Source: Methanobrevibacter_A sp964547125 (lineage in GTDB: Archaea; Methanobacteriota; Methanobacteria; Methanobacteriales; Methanobacteriaceae). From it: DNA of 7,737 bases. Made by a program: the position numbers and the translations under genes. This document shows positions 5,329-7,737 of the stretch, piece after piece; position 1 is the stretch's first letter, and every line of letters starts with the position of its first letter. The notes under the pieces were generated by a model that saw only the letters and a list, made by a program, of their open reading frames with translations, was not told the origin of the DNA and did no database searches. The DNA lies in the NCBI GenBank assembly GCA_964547125.1, contig CAZJLS010000072.1, positions 1-7,737 of the forward strand, in the 5' to 3' direction.

Positions 5329-6519
5329 ATGTCACAAATACCATGGGGAAACAATCAAAATTTAAATGAAAATCAATTTTACAATAGAAATAAAGAATTA
5401 ACAACATTTAAAAGTTTTTTAGAAACAACAAGCACTGGAAACCCTCCAGATATCTTACTAACAGGTCTTAGAGGAATAGGCAAAACAGTATTCTTAAAAA
5501 AAATCAAAAAAGAATTAGAAAAAGACTATCTAGTAATATACATGGATTTCAGCCAAGCAGGACTAAACAAAAACAACAAAACCACAATTAAAAGCATATT
5601 AGAATACTATTGTAAAAAAATAATACTCGAATGTAACGACAGTAAAATAAAAAATATAAATAAAAAAATAGAAAAATTTTTCAAAACAAATGATTTTTTC
5701 ATAAAAGACTTCACACACATAAAAGGAGTACCTATACCAATATTTGGAGCAGAAACTAACAATGAAGATTTAATGGACTTTGTATTAACTTTACCAGAAA
5801 AAATATATGAAAAAAATAAAGACAATATAAAAGGAATTATTATATTTATTGATGAATTCCAAACAATTAGACGATTAAATGGATATACGGAATCCTTTTT
5901 ATGGAAACTACGTAGTTACATACAAAATCAAAGACATATCGCTTATGTATTCTCAGGATCTATGAGTATTCAAGATAACTTAATAACAGAAATTGCAAGT
6001 AAACAAGGTGTTTTTGGTGGAAGAATGCTAACATTTAATTTAAGACCATTTTCAAAACAAACAGTTAATAAATATTTAAGTGAAAAGACACCAGAATTAA
6101 CATTTACAGATAAAGGTTTTGAAAGATTTTATAAATGCACATCAGGCATTCCAGCATATATTAATATATTTGCTAGAATATTACCTAAAAACTCTCTTCT
6201 CGATGAAAAAGATGTAATAAATGAATTTAATGAATCAATATATTATATAGCATCTCATTTAATTAATATTTGGGCAGGATTATCATATCGAGAACAAACA
6301 ATTATCACTTCACTACTGGATAAACCATTAAGAAGAATAGATATTGCAGAAATTATTGGAATAAGTTCTGGATCATTAGGACAATATTTAATAAATTTAC
6401 AAAATTTGTCTTTAATAGGTTTTACAAACAATAAATACTTTGTATCAGAACCTTTAATAAAAAAATGGTTAAAATCTGAATATATGAATAAAGGAGATTA
6501 TCCGTATAATTTTATTTAA
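5329..6519 (+). CDS. Archaeal P-loop ATPase with C-terminal winged helix (COG1672-like, AAA/STAND superfamily)
   Basis: This 396-residue protein has the layout of the 'archaeal ATPase' family. It has an N-terminal FYNRNKELTTFKSFLE (17-32), Walker A GLRGIGKT (46-53), Walker B IIIFIDEFQ with D175-E176, and a sensor-like AYVFSGS (205-211). At about 316-385 a winged helix-turn-helix carries IDIAEIIGISSGSLGQYL and FVSEPLIKKWL. There is no transmembrane segment. The longer C-terminal nuclease-like domain (DUF234) found in some relatives is absent: the protein ends soon after the winged helix. The biological role of these ATPases is generally unknown; DNA-linked regulation or defence is only a guess. 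The start is the first ATG after GTGAT (5321-5325), a short 3-base gap but in the same register to the 16S tail as trmI. The gene stands alone, and Asp codons are 5 GAC to 12 GAT, with none GAC in the second half. Confidence 0.85.
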   Translation: MSQIPWGNNQNLNENQFYNRNKELTTFKSFLETTSTGNPPDILLTGLRGIGKTVFLKKIKKELEKDYLVIYMDFSQAGLNKNNKTTIKSILEYYCKKIILECNDSKIKNINKKIEKFFKTNDFFIKDFTHIKGVPIPIFGAETNNEDLMDFVLTLPEKIYEKNKDNIKGIIIFIDEFQTIRRLNGYTESFLWKLRSYIQNQRHIAYVFSGSMSIQDNLITEIASKQGVFGGRMLTFNLRPFSKQTVNKYLSEKTPELTFTDKGFERFYKCTSGIPAYINIFARILPKNSLLDEKDVINEFNESIYYIASHLINIWAGLSYREQTIITSLLDKPLRRIDIAEIIGISSGSLGQYLINLQNLSLIGFTNNKYFVSEPLIKKWLKSEYMNKGDYPYNFI

Positions 6520-6530
6520 ATTGATCTAAT

Positions 6531-6602
6531 TATTAAGAATATTTTAAAATTTTATTTGTTTTTTCAAGTTTTTTTCTTAATATTTTTGTTTTTTGTTTCT
6601 TT
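6531..6602 (+). terminator. Inverted repeat and poly-T terminator after the ATPase gene
   Basis: Nine-base arms TATTAAGAA (6531-6539) and TTCTTAATA (6574-6582) enclose 34 bases. A run of T tracts follows, with T5, T6 and further T-rich sequence to about 6602, and more T runs lie inside the loop. The T-richness alone would be enough for archaeal termination. The arms contain one G/C pair each and may be incidental. Confidence 0.6.
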
Positions 6603-6704
6603 ATTGTTAATATTAAATTATGAATACATTTATTAACCAAAAGTTACTAAAATATTTTTAACAAAAAAATATTCTAAAAAAAATACAGGAGAATAAAAAA
6701 TAAC
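6603..6704 (+). promoter_or_regulatory. Upstream region of get3 with two small inverted repeats and a ribosome-binding site
   Basis: GTTAATA (6606-6612) mirrors TATTAAC (6631-6637), and AATATTTTT (6651-6659) mirrors AAAAATATT (6665-6673). A promoter for get3 must lie here because a terminator precedes it, but no single TATA box stands out; TAAAATATTTTTAA (6648-6661) is the best candidate. AGGAG at 6687-6691 is the ribosome-binding site. It lies 13 bases before the ATG, which is in register with the other genes because it pairs with the 3' end of the anti-Shine-Dalgarno region. Confidence 0.4.
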
Positions 6705-7712
6705 ATGGCATTCAAAGACTTAATAAAATTCAAAAAAGACCAAACAACATTCCTATTCATCGGAGGAAAAGGAGGAGTAGGAAAAACAAGCGTATCAGCA
6801 TCAACAGCACTATGGCTAGCAAAACAAGGTAAAAAAACACTAATAGTATCAACAGACCCAGCACACTCACTATCAGACTCACTAGAAACAGAAATAGGAA
6901 ACTATCCAAAACAAATAACAGAAAACCTCTACGGACTAGAAATAGACCCAGAATTCGCAATGGAACAAAAACAACAAGCACTAGAAGCACAAAAAGCATC
7001 AGCAACAGCAGACAAACTAATGGGACTAGACTTCCTATCAGACCAAATGGACCTAGTATCCTCATCACCAGGAGCTGATGAAACAGCAGCATTTGAAGTA
7101 TTCATGGGACTACTAACAAGCAATGAATACGATGCAGTAGTATTCGACACAGCACCAACAGGACACACACTAAGATTACTATCATTCCCAGAAGTAATGG
7201 ACTCATGGGTAGGAAGACTATATAAAGCAAAAACAGCACTCGGATCAGCAGCATCAAAACTAAAAAACATAATGCCATTCATGGACCCAGACGATGATAT
7301 AGCGTCAACAGCAGAACTAGAAGCAACAAAAAGACAAATCAATGCAGCAAAAGAAGTACTATCAGATCCAGAAAGAACAACATTCAAAATGGTAGTAATA
7401 CCAGAAGAAATGAGCATATACGAATCAGAAAGAGCAATAGAAACACTAGAAAAACACAACATCACAGTCGACGGAGTAATAGTAAACCAAGTAATGCCAG
7501 ACATATCAGACTGTGACTTCTGCCACTCAAGATACGAACTACAACAAAAAAGAATAGTATTAATAGATCAAAAATTCAAAAACCAAGAAATAACAACAGT
7601 ACCACTATTCAAAGACGAAGTTAAAGGAATAGAAAAACTAAACAACTTCGCAGACATACTATACGAAGGAAAAGACAACACCGAAATAAAAAGAAACACA
7701 ATACAATTATAA
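6705..7712 (+). CDS. get3: Get3/ArsA-family ATPase (TRC40 homologue; tail-anchored protein targeting)
   Basis: This 335-residue cytosolic ATPase belongs to the SIMIBI class. Visible are the deviant Walker A GGKGGVGKTS (20-29), switch I STDPAHSLSDSL (49-60), the SSPGADETAAFEVF helix (120-133), switch II VVFDTAPTGHTLRLL (145-159) and the zinc-type CDFC motif (C270, C273). The CxxC pair joins the two subunits of Get3 dimers. A single ATPase domain with CxxC fits Get3/TRC40 of archaea and eukaryotes, which delivers tail-anchored membrane proteins, better than the two-domain bacterial arsenite pump ArsA. No arsenic genes (arsB, arsR, arsC) are in the window, although database names often say 'arsenical pump-driving ATPase'. 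Asp codons are 20 GAC to 6 GAT, suggesting strong expression. No terminator is visible in the 25 bases after the stop. Confidence 0.93.
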   Translation: MAFKDLIKFKKDQTTFLFIGGKGGVGKTSVSASTALWLAKQGKKTLIVSTDPAHSLSDSLETEIGNYPKQITENLYGLEIDPEFAMEQKQQALEAQKASATADKLMGLDFLSDQMDLVSSSPGADETAAFEVFMGLLTSNEYDAVVFDTAPTGHTLRLLSFPEVMDSWVGRLYKAKTALGSAASKLKNIMPFMDPDDDIASTAELEATKRQINAAKEVLSDPERTTFKMVVIPEEMSIYESERAIETLEKHNITVDGVIVNQVMPDISDCDFCHSRYELQQKRIVLIDQKFKNQEITTVPLFKDEVKGIEKLNNFADILYEGKDNTEIKRNTIQL

Positions 7713-7737
7713 AAAAAGAGAATAAACCAAAAAAAAT

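Noticed and set aside
6757..7504. Minus-strand open frames of 111 and 191 codons inside get3
   Set aside because: The sense frame carries every Get3 motif. The antisense translations are Ser/Leu-rich without recognisable domains.
6705..7712. Arsenic-resistance operon around the ArsA-like gene
   Set aside because: The protein has one ATPase domain and the CxxC of Get3, and no arsB, arsC, arsD or arsR gene is visible.

Overview
The window reads as chromosomal DNA from an archaeon of the order Methanobacteriales, most likely a Methanosphaera-like gut methanogen. The G+C content is very low (roughly a quarter by eye) and codons are A-rich (ATA Ile, AGA Arg, CTA/TTA Leu). Ribosome-binding sites match the archaeal AGGAGGTGAT series and promoters are TATA-type. 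The protein set includes an archaeal-type LeuRS, TrmI, a Get3/ArsA ATPase and a COG1672-type 'archaeal ATPase'. The genus is inferred from style, not from a database match.

Layout. At 3-191 (+) lies the C-terminal end of a helix-hairpin-helix nuclease, probably Hef. Nine bases later comes trmI (201-932, +), a tRNA m1A methyltransferase. trmI converges on leuS (1088-3952, -). The 155-bp convergent gap holds two identical 20-bp palindromes placed symmetrically around a palindromic TATA box, with no evident gene to serve. leuS is the second gene of a leftward pair: nadE (ammonia-dependent NAD synthetase, best start at 4775) lies 28 bp upstream of it, and both probably share a promoter near 4835-4842. 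A 553-bp, extremely A+T-rich non-coding stretch (4776-5328) separates nadE from a divergent AAA/STAND-type ATPase gene (5329-6519, +). That stretch contains a possible small-RNA locus (about 4871-4966) and about three tandem copies of a 45-bp module that carries the putative promoter of the ATPase gene. A T-rich terminator (6531-6602) follows the ATPase. The window ends with get3/arsA (6705-7712, +).

How the genes relate. Most are housekeeping: repair and tRNA modification (Hef-like/TrmI), NAD synthesis plus tRNA charging (NadE/LeuRS), and membrane-protein targeting (Get3). The ATPase is the accessory-looking member. It stands alone, ends in a winged-helix domain, prefers T-ending codons in its second half, and sits behind a repeat-built promoter. 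The most unusual signals are therefore in the intergenic DNA: the paired palindromes at 977-1030 and the tandem promoter modules at about 5154-5317.
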